64,000 nucleotides of DNA from Lactobacillus selangorensis (lineage in GTDB: Bacteria > Bacillota > Bacilli > Lactobacillales > Lactobacillaceae): NCBI RefSeq assembly GCF_001437205.1, contig NZ_JQAZ01000004.1:62001-126000 (forward strand), given 5' to 3'. The position numbers were made by a program, and so were the translations under genes. Of the stretch, positions 8,014 to 16,168 are shown in pieces. The stretch's first letter is position 1; the number at the start of each line of letters is the position of its first letter. The notes beneath the pieces are model-generated. The model was not told the origin of the DNA and searched no databases. It worked only from the letters and a program-made list of their open reading frames with translations.

Positions 8014-8892
8014 CTACTCTTTTGTAATCTGATGGTAGTCGTCATAAACGACTTGGCGCTTCAACCCGTTTGCTTTAGCAACCTTTTTGATAGCATCGTT
8101 CGTCCGTTCGCCCCGCTCCATCCAAGTTTCCACTTGAACCCGCAGTGGCTGCGCCGCTAGATCGTTGTCTAATTCCGCATGGGTCTCATGACTGCCTTCG
8201 ACGATCAGAACAAACTCGCCCCGAATTTCAGTTTCTGTACTCCACTGCACGACTTGTTTCAAATCGCCCCGAATGAATTCCTCAAATTTTTTAGTCAGTT
8301 CACGGCACACAACAATCTGACGTTCACCGCCAAGATGTTTGGCCAAAGCCTGCAGCGTTTTCTTCAACCGGTGCGGGGCCTCATAAAAAATGATTGTTTC
8401 CGGAAAATCGGCCAATTCATCTAATGTGGTTGCCAAATCGCCCTTCTTGCGTGGCAGAAAGCCCCAGAAGTAAAACGGCTGCGGCGACAATCCTGAAGCA
8501 ATCAGGGCCGTCATCCCGGCATTGGCACCTGGTAATGGAATCACTGCAATTTTAGCCGCAATACAAGCCATTACTAAATCATGTCCGGGATCGCTGATTG
8601 ACGGCATGCCTGCATCACTCACCTGAGCAATATCTTGACCCGCCTGCATTTTCGCAACCAGTTCAGGAATGCGGGCCTGTGAATTGTGCTCGTGAAAACT
8701 GATCTGATGCGTACTAATCTCAAAATGATTCAGCAGCTGCTGTGTATGTCGTGTATCTTCAGCCGCAATCAGGTCGACGTCTTTGAGCGTCCGGACCGCA
8801 CGGTAAGTCATATCCTCCAAATTGCCAATCGGTGTCGGCACTAAATACAAATGTCCGGCATCCGGCTGGCTGAAACTCTTCTGTGTGTCCAT
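8014..8892 (-). CDS. rsmI: 16S rRNA 2'-O-methyltransferase RsmI (C1402)
   Basis: Tetrapyrrole-methylase-fold enzyme that 2'-O-methylates C1402 in the 16S rRNA decoding centre with SAM. 292 residues. Motifs: LYLVPTPIGNLEDMTYRA, AAEDTRHT and QVSDAGMPSISDPG. It is last of the dnaX-to-rsmI series, just after yabA, the usual Firmicutes position. Confidence 0.96.
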   Translation of the reverse strand: MDTQKSFSQPDAGHLYLVPTPIGNLEDMTYRAVRTLKDVDLIAAEDTRHTQQLLNHFEISTHQISFHEHNSQARIPELVAKMQAGQDIAQVSDAGMPSISDPGHDLVMACIAAKIAVIPLPGANAGMTALIASGLSPQPFYFWGFLPRKKGDLATTLDELADFPETIIFYEAPHRLKKTLQALAKHLGGERQIVVCRELTKKFEEFIRGDLKQVVQWSTETEIRGEFVLIVEGSHETHAELDNDLAAQPLRVQVETWMERGERTNDAIKKVAKANGLKRQVVYDDYHQITKE

Positions 8893-8918
8893 CCTGCACG
8901 CTCACTCCTTTTCAAATC

Positions 8919-9266
8919 CTAATGATGGTCTTCGTAGATTGTATCTGTACAAAACATGCATGACTCATCATTTTCACGCCGTGAACCGTAAAATTCACGG
9001 CAGACATGATAACCTTCCTCATACAGTTTTTCAAGATTCTGTTTCGACTTCGACAACCCATTTTCATCGCTGTCGTTGTTCTTGCTGGCATTGTCTTTTT
9101 GCAGTTCTTCCAAACGCTGGCGGAGATGTTCATTTTCAATCTCCAGTTCGGCATCTTTCTCGAGCGTGCCGGACATCGTTTCTTTGATCACATCAAGCTG
9201 GCTTAATAATTGCTGCGTTTCCTGTTCTAATTGCAGAAAACTATCATACAAATTCTTTTGTTTCAC
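8919..9266 (-). CDS. yabA: Replication initiation control protein YabA
   Basis: YabA bridges DnaA and the beta clamp to limit re-initiation of replication. 115 residues with an N-terminal coiled coil (about 5-60) and a C-terminal zinc-binding cluster (HVCREF ... CMFC ... H). It overlaps holB by 4 bases (ATGA type), implying translational coupling. Confidence 0.92.
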   Translation of the reverse strand: MKQKNLYDSFLQLEQETQQLLSQLDVIKETMSGTLEKDAELEIENEHLRQRLEELQKDNASKNNDSDENGLSKSKQNLEKLYEEGYHVCREFYGSRRENDESCMFCTDTIYEDHH

Positions 9267-10279
9267 AGTGCGCTCCTCCCTGCTGAATTTGTGGCGATCT
9301 GTAATAACTTCAATGTTAAACTCTCCAGCACATTTTGCAAGCTGACGTTATACCAGCGTTGTTTGCGTGCCTCCAAGACAGCCATCTGCATGGCGACTAA
9401 TTGCTGAGTCGTCAATCTCTGGCTCCATTGCTTAAGCTGAGTCTGCTGCGCCGGGAAACTGAGGTCATCCGTCACATTGTAACGAACATTAAGCAGGTCA
9501 CGGAAAACGAGTTCGAGCACCTGCAGCACCAACGGCACCTGTTCTTTATCCTTTGCAGCCGGCATCAGCTGTGTTTGAACAAGTACAAACGCTTCATCAT
9601 CGTGTTTCAATACCCGTTCGGCCCACTGCCAGACCTTGTCCGTTAGTTGCGGCAGATAGTCGTCAGCCATCCATTCTTTGGCGACGCCCAAATCATTGGT
9701 TAAATGAGCCAATAATGGTGCGGAAGTTGTCGCAATCTGCTGATCTTGGATTTCTTTGATGAGAACCGGCCGGGCTAACGGCGGAAAATGAACGATCTGC
9801 AGCCGTGACAATACCGTCGGCAAAATTTGATTTTTGGCGGATGTCGTCAGAATCGTCAGAATATTGGCCGCTGGCTCTTCCAAAAACTTCAATAAACTAT
9901 TAGCGGCACCGGTAGTCAGCTTTTCGGCATCTTCAATCACGAAGATACGACGGCTGCTTTCCATCCCGCTTTTGCTGATTTCAGCTTTAAAATAACGGAC
10001 CGCATCAACTTTAATCCGCTGTCCGTCTGGCTGGATTCGGATGAAATCAGGATGATTTCCGGTTAAGACCCGCTGACACTCTGGGCACGTGCCGTCCGGC
10101 TGCCCATCTTCAACATGCTGGCAAAATAACCGCATCGCAATCCAGGTTGCCAAATCAACTTTGCCAGTCCCCTTTTCGCCTTCAAATAAATAAGCATGGG
10201 CCAGCCGCTTTTCAGCAATAATCCGATCAAATGTCTGGACCAGTTGCGGCTGCAGCTGATTGATTTTAAAATCCGTCAT
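9263..10279 (-). CDS. holB: DNA polymerase III subunit delta'
   Basis: Clamp-loader subunit, AAA+ fold. 338 residues. Walker A-like FEGEKGTGKVDLA, a zinc module around CQHVEDGQPDGTCPECQ and SLLKFLEEPAANILTIL sensor-1 region. It works with DnaX, which is encoded upstream in the same group. It starts 2 bases after darA. Confidence 0.94.
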   Translation of the reverse strand: MTDFKINQLQPQLVQTFDRIIAEKRLAHAYLFEGEKGTGKVDLATWIAMRLFCQHVEDGQPDGTCPECQRVLTGNHPDFIRIQPDGQRIKVDAVRYFKAEISKSGMESSRRIFVIEDAEKLTTGAANSLLKFLEEPAANILTILTTSAKNQILPTVLSRLQIVHFPPLARPVLIKEIQDQQIATTSAPLLAHLTNDLGVAKEWMADDYLPQLTDKVWQWAERVLKHDDEAFVLVQTQLMPAAKDKEQVPLVLQVLELVFRDLLNVRYNVTDDLSFPAQQTQLKQWSQRLTTQQLVAMQMAVLEARKQRWYNVSLQNVLESLTLKLLQIATNSAGRSAL

Positions 10280-10281
10280 CG

Positions 10282-10611
10282 TTAGAACTGGTGAAACTGT
10301 TCAACGGGCAGCACAAAGACGGTGGCCCCGCCAACTTGGACTTCGACCGGTGATGTAATCGAGCCGTCCGAACTGGCATCGAGATTCATCGGCGGCGTGA
10401 CATATTCTTGTCGTGCCTGTGAGGTCTTTTTAATCATGCTAAGGACTTCATCGACCCGATCATCGGCAATCCCGATGATGAACGTCGTATTGCCGGATTT
10501 CAGAAAGCCGCCAGTGGTCGATAACTTGGTGGCCCGCACGTTCGACTCGATAAATTCATTGCGCAGGCGGGAGGCATCTTTATCTTGAACGATTGCTAAA
10601 ATAAGTTTCAT
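10282..10611 (-). CDS. darA: Cyclic di-AMP receptor DarA (PstA/YaaQ)
   Basis: PII-like signalling protein that binds the second messenger c-di-AMP. 109 residues. The ILAIVQDKDA start and the TKLSTTGGFLKSGNTTFIIGI core are diagnostic for the family. It lies between tmk and holB, the conserved position in Firmicutes. Its downstream target is not established in general. Confidence 0.93.
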   Translation of the reverse strand: MKLILAIVQDKDASRLRNEFIESNVRATKLSTTGGFLKSGNTTFIIGIADDRVDEVLSMIKKTSQARQEYVTPPMNLDASSDGSITSPVEVQVGGATVFVLPVEQFHQF

Positions 10612-10617
10612 AGTCAG

Positions 10618-11265
10618 CTACTTCCTTTCAAAAATCTGCGGATAATGTGTTTTGATGACTTGCAGGCAATCAGCGACAACTTGGACCAACGGCTGGGTCG
10701 CATCAACTGTAACCACCCGATTGGGATTGTTTTTAGCAATTTCCAAATAGGCCTGATGAACCCGTTCATGAAAATCGACTTGTTCCCGATCCAGACGATC
10801 ATAATCATCCTGCCGCTGGGTCTGGATGCGTTCCAGCCCTAATTTAACCGGCACATCTAAATAGATCGTCAATGCTGGCGTCAAGCCGTCGGTGGCAAAT
10901 TGATTCAAATCAGCGACAGCCTGTGTTCCGATCTGACGACCAGCGCCCTGATAGGCGATCGAACTGTCGACAAACCGATCGCTGATCACCGTGTCGCCCT
11001 GTGACAACGCCGGCAGCACCGTTTCGGCCAAATGCTGGCGCCGAGCCGCTGCATACAGCAAAGCTTCCGTTCGGGCATCCATGTCCACGTTTTTGACATC
11101 AAGGATTACATCCCGAATGGCCTCTGAAATCGGATCGCCGCCCGGTTCACGTGTGAGCAATAGCGTTGGTGCCGTCTGTTCCTTTAATTGTGGGATCAGC
11201 TGCTTGAGGACACTGGTTTTGCCAGCGCCGTCCGGTCCTTCAAAACTCATAAAAATTCCAGTCAC
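10618..11265 (-). CDS. tmk: Thymidylate kinase
   Basis: Phosphorylates dTMP to dTDP with ATP. 215 residues. P-loop FEGPDGAGKTS, DRFVDSSIAYQGAGR (thymidine and lid region) and YLDVPVKLGLERI. The group tmk-darA-holB-yabA is closely spaced. Confidence 0.96.
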   Translation of the reverse strand: MTGIFMSFEGPDGAGKTSVLKQLIPQLKEQTAPTLLLTREPGGDPISEAIRDVILDVKNVDMDARTEALLYAAARRQHLAETVLPALSQGDTVISDRFVDSSIAYQGAGRQIGTQAVADLNQFATDGLTPALTIYLDVPVKLGLERIQTQRQDDYDRLDREQVDFHERVHQAYLEIAKNNPNRVVTVDATQPLVQVVADCLQVIKTHYPQIFERK

Positions 11266-11363
11266 ACGAATAGCCCACTTTCTGTTTGTTAATTAGTTTC
11301 ATTTTACTTGATTAGGGCCATGATTTCCAGAGCGTGACTAAAGTCCGCTACGTGAAAAGCCGC

Positions 11364-11395
11364 AAAAAAAGTGTCCGGAAAAATTCCGCACACTT
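11364..11395 (-). terminator. Terminator after yaaL
   Basis: AAGTGTGCGGAA / TTCCGGACACTT stem with T7 on the minus strand, 18 bases past the yaaL stop. It separates dnaX-recR-yaaL from tmk and the following genes. Confidence 0.88.
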
Positions 11396-11413
11396 GTTCA
11401 TGACACTAAACAG

Positions 11414-11683
11414 TTAATCAGCTTGTTTAGCGATTTCGGTTTGATATTTGATTCTTTCGTTTGAGACGAGTGTGGGGTCAGCCTTGCGTCGGCGAGCCTC
11501 ACGGTATAAAAATTGATACTTGTTTTTCTGAAGTGCAGTTTGCATTTCCAAAGCATTATCGACCTGAATGGCATTTTCTTCCACTCGTTTGGCCTGATGC
11601 CATTGTTCACGGACCCGATAAATCAGGTCGATCAGCTGCTGATCATCGTTGACTTGGCGTTTCTGCTTATGTCGTCCAAACAA
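11414..11683 (-). CDS. yaaL: YaaL family protein (DUF2508)
   Basis: Small, highly charged helical protein of 89 residues, always found just after recR in Firmicutes. No enzymatic motif and no known role. It begins 12 bases after the recR stop with its own SD and ends at a terminator. Confidence 0.85.
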   Translation of the reverse strand: MFGRHKQKRQVNDDQQLIDLIYRVREQWHQAKRVEENAIQVDNALEMQTALQKNKYQFLYREARRRKADPTLVSNERIKYQTEIAKQAD

Positions 11684-11695
11684 ACGAATCCCTCC

Positions 11696-12295
11696 CTACA
11701 TCTCTTGACGGCCTTCAACGGCTTTGATCAAGGTCATTTCATCGGCATATTCGATATCACTGCCGACGGACAAACCATGCGCCAGTCGTGTCACTTTGAT
11801 TCCGGCCGGTTTAATCAACTGGGCGATATAACGGGCAGTTGCTTCCCCTTCAGGAGTCGCATTTGTGGCCACGATTACTTCCTTAACGGTATCCTTTTGA
11901 AGCCGTTTAATCAAGGAAGTGATATTGATATCTTCGGGACCGAGTCCTTCAATGGGGGATAAGACCCCATGTAGAACATGGTACAAGCCATGATAATCGT
12001 TCATCCGTTCCATCGACATCACATCTTTCGGCTGTTCAACCACAAGAATCGTCGACTGGTCACGGGTTTTATCGGTACAAATTTCGCACGGATCTTGTTC
12101 GGTGATGTTGCCGCAAATACTGCAATAATGCAGATCACGTTTGGCGGCAATCAGATTCTGGGCAAACTTGGTCACATCGTCTTCATCCATATCAATTGTA
12201 TAGAATGCCAAACGTGTGGCTGTTTTGTCGCCAATCCCGGGTAATTTCTTATAACTATCGATCAAATTTGCGATCGGTTGTGGATATTGCTGCAT
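11696..12295 (-). CDS. recR: Recombination mediator RecR
   Basis: RecFOR-pathway mediator that helps load RecA on gapped DNA. 199 residues. N-terminal helix-hairpin-helix ([15 protein letters not shown]), C4 zinc finger [16 protein letters not shown] (about 57-72), then a Toprim domain ([13 protein letters not shown]). Confidence 0.96.
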   Translation of the reverse strand: MQQYPQPIANLIDSYKKLPGIGDKTATRLAFYTIDMDEDDVTKFAQNLIAAKRDLHYCSICGNITEQDPCEICTDKTRDQSTILVVEQPKDVMSMERMNDYHGLYHVLHGVLSPIEGLGPEDINITSLIKRLQKDTVKEVIVATNATPEGEATARYIAQLIKPAGIKVTRLAHGLSVGSDIEYADEMTLIKAVEGRQEM

Positions 12296-12329
12296 CTTAT
12301 CTTCCTTTCCACAGGCAACGGGCGGAAGT

Positions 12330-12644
12330 TTACATCAAGCCTTTCGTATACTTGCCCATCTTGTTCTGGGTTTCGGCATCGATCTGCTTCATGGCATCGT
12401 TGACTGCCATCAAAATCAAATCCTGCAACATATCAACGTCGTCAGGATCAACGGCTTCTGGTGCGATCACGATATCAGTCATCGTATGATCGCCGGTAAA
12501 GGTCACTTTGACTTTGTCATCGGCGGCTTCACCGACAAATTCGGTTTCGTTCAAAGCTTCCTGCGTCTTTTTCATTTCCTTCTGCATCTTCTGAACTTGT
12601 TTCATCATACCTTGCATATTACCCATTCCACGCATGTTGGTCAT
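12330..12644 (-). CDS. ybaB: Nucleoid-associated protein, YbaB/EbfC family
   Basis: Small dimeric DNA-binding protein, 104 residues, with a Met/Gln-rich N-terminal helix ([18 protein letters not shown]) and the conserved [14 protein letters not shown] sheet. It lies 3 bases after dnaX and before recR, as in most Bacilli. Confidence 0.94.
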   Translation of the reverse strand: MTNMRGMGNMQGMMKQVQKMQKEMKKTQEALNETEFVGEAADDKVKVTFTGDHTMTDIVIAPEAVDPDDVDMLQDLILMAVNDAMKQIDAETQNKMGKYTKGLM

Positions 12645-12647
12645 CTC

Positions 12648-14357
12648 CTAATTTTCTTCAACTTTCACATTGTCTTTGCCAAAAAAGTCCATTGCTTTCG
12701 TCACAACTGGTGGTTCTTCAGGCTTTTTTTCAGCCGCTGCGGCTGGTTTCTTTTTTAGATTGCCATGGTGCAATTCAATATAACGTTTCCGCAAACTCGG
12801 CCACTCGTCTTTAGCGACTAAGACCAGCTGATAAGTATTGCCGGTCAGTTTATTAAGGTTGCCGGTAATATCGTTGCGCAGTTCTTGGTTCTTGGTGGCT
12901 CGTTCGAATAAAATCGGATAATCGAAAGCGACAATCACGCCGCCAGGACTTGCTGCAACAGGTGCCGACACCTTCAGCATTGCTCGTTCCGTCATCGATA
13001 GCATCGTCATCAAATCCGGCCAGATATCTTGAACCGTATTCAGATCCTTGCGCGTTGCAACCGATAAGACGGGTTCCAGCTGTTCCAAATGGACATGCGG
13101 CGTTTTGACAGCCGAATGCGGCGCCGGTTTAGATGCTGGTTTGGCTGCCGCCGTATTTGCAGCTGGTTGGGCTTGCATTTGCTGCAGCTGTTGTTGCAGC
13201 TGCTGAATCTGCTGTTCTAATTGCTGAACTTGCGGTGCTGGTGCGGCATTGGCAGCTGGTACAGCTGCTTTAGGTTGTAACTGCGTCAGACGAACCGTGA
13301 CCACTTCAAGATAGACGTCGGGATGATTGGTAAACCGCAGCTGCTGCTGCGTTTCATTCAAGATTTCAATCATCTGATACAGCTGTTCAGCCGTAAACTG
13401 CTGGCTCAACTGCTTAAACGTATCATCAATCAGACCCATTTCGATCTTTTCGACCATTTCCGGTGACTGCTGGTACAGCAAGAGGTCCCGGCAGTACTCA
13501 ATCAAATCTTCAATTAAACGAGCCCCATCTTTGCCAGCAGCCTGAATCTGCTCTAACAGTGTCAACGCCTGGGTTGTATCTCGTTTCAAGGCCGCCTGCA
13601 GATATTCAGCAATCTGATCTTCTGTGACTTCACCGGTCACATCGAGTGCACTTTCTAAAGTGACATGATTGTCGCTGAACGACAAAACTTGATCAAGAAT
13701 GCTGAGTGCATCCCGCATTCCGCCTTCCGCCGCTTTGGCTATCACTTTCAGCGCTTTTTCATCGAAGGTAATTTTCTTATCCTTTAAGATATAGACCATC
13801 CGCTCATAAATATCCTGCGGTGCAATCCGGCGAAAACTGAACTGCTGGGTTCGTGAAATGATTGTCGCTGGTACTTTATGCGGTTCCGTCGTCGCTAAAA
13901 TAAAGACAACATTGGCCGGCGGTTCTTCCAGCGTTTTCAGCAATGCATTGAAAGCCCCTGTCGACAACATATGCACTTCATCGATGATATAGACTTTGTA
14001 ATCAGCTTCGGTCGGTGCATATTTGACCTTATCCCGAATGTCGCGAATCTCTTCGACCCCATTATTAGACGCCGCATCGATTTCGATAACATCATTCAAC
14101 CGACCTTCGGTAATCGCCATACAGGTCTCGCACTTGTTGCAGGGCTCGCCATCGACCGTGTGATGACAGTTGATCGCCTTGGCAAAAATCTTGGCCATCG
14201 AAGTCTTTCCAGTCCCACGTGGTCCGGTGAACAAATAGGCATGACTGGTTTGTTTTGTCATGATCGCATTCTTCAAAGTTTGGGTGATCGTCTTCTGACC
14301 GACGATCTCATCAAACCGCTGCGGCCGCCAAACACGATACAATGCTTGATAACTCAT
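12648..14357 (-). CDS. dnaX: DNA polymerase III subunits gamma and tau
   Basis: Clamp-loader ATPase and replisome organiser. 569 residues. Walker A FTGPRGTGKTSMAKI (about 43-57), zinc cysteines around CNKCETCMA, Walker B YIIDEVHML, sensor LLKTLEEPPANVVFILATT and the SRT arginine-finger region. The middle carries a Gln-rich coiled stretch (about 375-405) before the tau C-terminus. No slippery heptamer is seen where gamma would end, so only tau is predicted. Confidence 0.96.
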   Translation of the reverse strand: MSYQALYRVWRPQRFDEIVGQKTITQTLKNAIMTKQTSHAYLFTGPRGTGKTSMAKIFAKAINCHHTVDGEPCNKCETCMAITEGRLNDVIEIDAASNNGVEEIRDIRDKVKYAPTEADYKVYIIDEVHMLSTGAFNALLKTLEEPPANVVFILATTEPHKVPATIISRTQQFSFRRIAPQDIYERMVYILKDKKITFDEKALKVIAKAAEGGMRDALSILDQVLSFSDNHVTLESALDVTGEVTEDQIAEYLQAALKRDTTQALTLLEQIQAAGKDGARLIEDLIEYCRDLLLYQQSPEMVEKIEMGLIDDTFKQLSQQFTAEQLYQMIEILNETQQQLRFTNHPDVYLEVVTVRLTQLQPKAAVPAANAAPAPQVQQLEQQIQQLQQQLQQMQAQPAANTAAAKPASKPAPHSAVKTPHVHLEQLEPVLSVATRKDLNTVQDIWPDLMTMLSMTERAMLKVSAPVAASPGGVIVAFDYPILFERATKNQELRNDITGNLNKLTGNTYQLVLVAKDEWPSLRKRYIELHHGNLKKKPAAAAEKKPEEPPVVTKAMDFFGKDNVKVEEN

Positions 14358-14395
14358 CCATTTGCCTCCCTGTTCCGTGAAATTACATATTTAAA

Positions 14396-14428
14396 GAGCC
14401 TGACTCGCAAAATATTAAAGTCAGGCTC
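14396..14428 (-). terminator. Terminator of the SRP RNA gene
   Basis: Perfect 10-bp stem AGTCAGGCTC / GAGCCTGACT with a 13-base loop, between ffs and dnaX. The T tract on the minus strand is short (TTTAAAT). Confidence 0.65.
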
Positions 14429-14445
14429 CGCTCAATTATCATAAA

Positions 14446-14538
14446 AACTTAAGGCACATGTCCAAACGAACTTAGTGCTGCTTCCTTCCGGATCTGACAC
14501 GATTCGTAGGCCGGACATTGCCTCAAGACCTTTCGGCA
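14446..14538 (-). ncRNA. ffs: Signal recognition particle RNA (bacterial small type)
   Basis: On the minus strand the conserved SRP domain IV core is present: GTGTCAGATCCGGAAGGAAG continuing with CAGC. It is flanked by long complementary arms (CTTGAGGCA ... TGCCTTAAG, and TGTCC ... GGACA). It forms the RNA scaffold of SRP with Ffh. A -10 element TAATAT lies at 14545-14550, which sets the 5' end approximately. The position between tadA and dnaX is typical of Lactobacillales. Confidence 0.92.
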
Positions 14539-14570
14539 CATTCTATATTACACGTTTTAGGGATAAAAAG

Positions 14571-15062
14571 CTACCCCTTTTTATTTTTTCGTTTGCGGCG
14601 GATTTCTTGAAAGAAATGCTGTAACAAGGCCTTAGATTCAGCGGCTCGGACGTTAGAAAATACATCGGCCTGATGATTGAAGCGGTGGTCCGTCAACAAA
14701 TTCACTAAGGTGCCGGCTGCTCCTGCTTTCGGGTCGGGCGCACCATAATAAACCCGGTCAATGCGGCTGTTGATGATCGCACCAGCACACATCGGACACG
14801 GTTCCAAGGTAACGAATAATTGGGCATCCTCAAGCCGCCAACTGTGCACCGTCATACAAGCTTCTTGGATGGCAATCATTTCGGCGTGCAAGGTTGCATC
14901 CTGCGTATGCTCCCGAATATTATGGCCTCGTCCGATAATTTTACCGTTTTGGACGACAACGGCGCCGATTGGCACTTCGCCGATCTGTTCGGCCGCACGT
15001 GCCTCAAACAAAGCCTCGCCCATATAGTGCTGAATATCTGCCTGTGTTAATGATTTTGTCAC
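14571..15062 (-). CDS. tadA: tRNA-specific adenosine deaminase TadA
   Basis: Zinc-dependent deaminase that converts A34 to inosine in tRNA-Arg(ACG). 163 residues from a GTG at 15062, which has SD GGGGAGG 7 bases upstream. The longer frame to 15200 crosses the neighbour's terminator and is rejected. Catalytic motifs LHAEMIAI (zinc His and catalytic Glu) and PCPMCAGAI are intact. Confidence 0.95.
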   Translation of the reverse strand: MTKSLTQADIQHYMGEALFEARAAEQIGEVPIGAVVVQNGKIIGRGHNIREHTQDATLHAEMIAIQEACMTVHSWRLEDAQLFVTLEPCPMCAGAIINSRIDRVYYGAPDPKAGAAGTLVNLLTDHRFNHQADVFSNVRAAESKALLQHFFQEIRRKRKNKKG

Positions 15063-15104
15063 AATGTGGCCTCCCCTTCGTAAGTAATGATAATCCATTT
15101 TAAC

Positions 15105-15140
15105 AAAAAAAAAGCACCCTGACAAAAAAGTCGGGATGCT
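15105..15140 (-). terminator. Terminator after the small membrane protein gene
   Basis: AGCATCCCGAC / GTCAGGGTGCT stem with T8 on the minus strand, between the 15160-15489 gene and tadA. Confidence 0.85.
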
Positions 15141-15159
15141 CGGCCGTTCACAGTTAAAA

Positions 15160-15489
15160 TTATTTTTGTAATTTATCGATGGCTTGGTCACGCAAATCAC
15201 TAGCTAAGTCCTGTAAATTGCTGGAATAGCCGCTGATTTGATCCCATAAATCGCTCAGATGATCTGAAAAATTGAGCAAATGATCGACGTCTTCATCGGA
15301 GAGTTGGTCAACGAGTGCTAAGGCTTTGTCATTGCCATGGAACTTTTCATCGACAAAGCGGCGCACTTTTTGCCGTTTCTGCCTCTTCTGCACCTTTGCG
15401 ACGATCGAACGGGTGGCAAAATAAACACCTGTTGCCCCTAAGGCGGTTGTGATGCCTAATCCAATCATGACTTTTTGACTCGTTTTCAT
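15160..15489 (-). CDS. Small single-pass membrane protein of unknown function
   Basis: 109 residues from the ATG at 15489 (SD GGAGG, 8-base spacing). An N-terminal hydrophobic segment (about 6-25) is followed by a very basic patch (KVQKRQKRQKVRRF) and an acidic helical tail rich in D, L and S. This is a YtxH-like layout but without a recognisable domain. Preceded by the methyltransferase gene and closed by a strong terminator. Confidence 0.7.
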   Translation of the reverse strand: MKTSQKVMIGLGITTALGATGVYFATRSIVAKVQKRQKRQKVRRFVDEKFHGNDKALALVDQLSDEDVDHLLNFSDHLSDLWDQISGYSSNLQDLASDLRDQAIDKLQK

Positions 15490-15559
15490 ACCCAATACCT
15501 CCATTCGTTTGATTAGCTTCATTCTAACATAGCGCCACCATTTCCGGCAGCGTTTTCGT

Positions 15560-16165
15560 TCATGCATTGTACTGACTTTGGAGAATATAATAGCCTTTAT
15601 CTTTTTTCAGCGTTTTGACATTGCCATAAGTAGCCTGCATCGTCTTTTTGGCTGACGGAGCGCCCTGCTTTTTCTGCAGAACAATCGTTAATTTCCCGCC
15701 GGGCAGCAAATGGTCTTTGGCCCCCGTCAGAATTTCAGTGACGACCTCCTTGCCGGCTCGAACGGGTGGATTCGACCAAATGGCCGCATACTGTTTGGTA
15801 ATTTGGGCATAAGCGTCCGAAACGAAGATCGAAACATTCTCAATCTGATTCAGCTTGGCACTCTTTTGCGCCAACGACAATGCCAGCTCATTGACATCGA
15901 CCATATCGACATGCCGTTCTGGGGCTTTCTTAGCCAGTGTCAGGCCGATTGGTCCGTAGCCGCAGCCTATATCCAGAAATTCACCGGCCGCATAGTCCGC
16001 ATCGTTAAAAGTACTTAAGAGGACACGGGTCCCATAATCAACCGTATGTTTTGAAAAGACCCCATTATCGGTCACAAACCGCATTGGTTCACCGAGTAAA
16101 GTGTAATTCCATTCGTGTTCATCGTGCTGCACATCTGGATGCGCTGAAAAATAATAATTTGTCAT
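15560..16165 (-). CDS. Class I SAM-dependent methyltransferase, RsmC-like
   Basis: 201 residues with SAM motif I FLDIGCGYGPIGLTLAKK (about 63-80) and the NPPVRAGK motif (about 131-138), which marks N-methylation of exocyclic amino groups as in the RsmC/YbxB group. Probably a 16S rRNA guanine N2-methyltransferase; the target base is inferred. It follows mprF after 3 bases and is probably co-transcribed. Confidence 0.85.
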   Translation of the reverse strand: MTNYYFSAHPDVQHDEHEWNYTLLGEPMRFVTDNGVFSKHTVDYGTRVLLSTFNDADYAAGEFLDIGCGYGPIGLTLAKKAPERHVDMVDVNELALSLAQKSAKLNQIENVSIFVSDAYAQITKQYAAIWSNPPVRAGKEVVTEILTGAKDHLLPGGKLTIVLQKKQGAPSAKKTMQATYGNVKTLKKDKGYYILQSQYNA

Positions 16166-16168
16166 TGT

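Noticed and set aside
11513-11962. 149-codon + strand ORF opposite recR and yaaL
   Set aside because: Crosses two well-supported genes antisense; no protein family pattern.
12648-14357. Programmed frameshift producing DnaX gamma
   Set aside because: The only A-rich heptamer is near the far C-terminus, where a truncated gamma would not result.
15063-15200. N-terminal extension of tadA
   Set aside because: Crosses the neighbour's intrinsic terminator; the GTG at 15062 has SD GGGGAGG.
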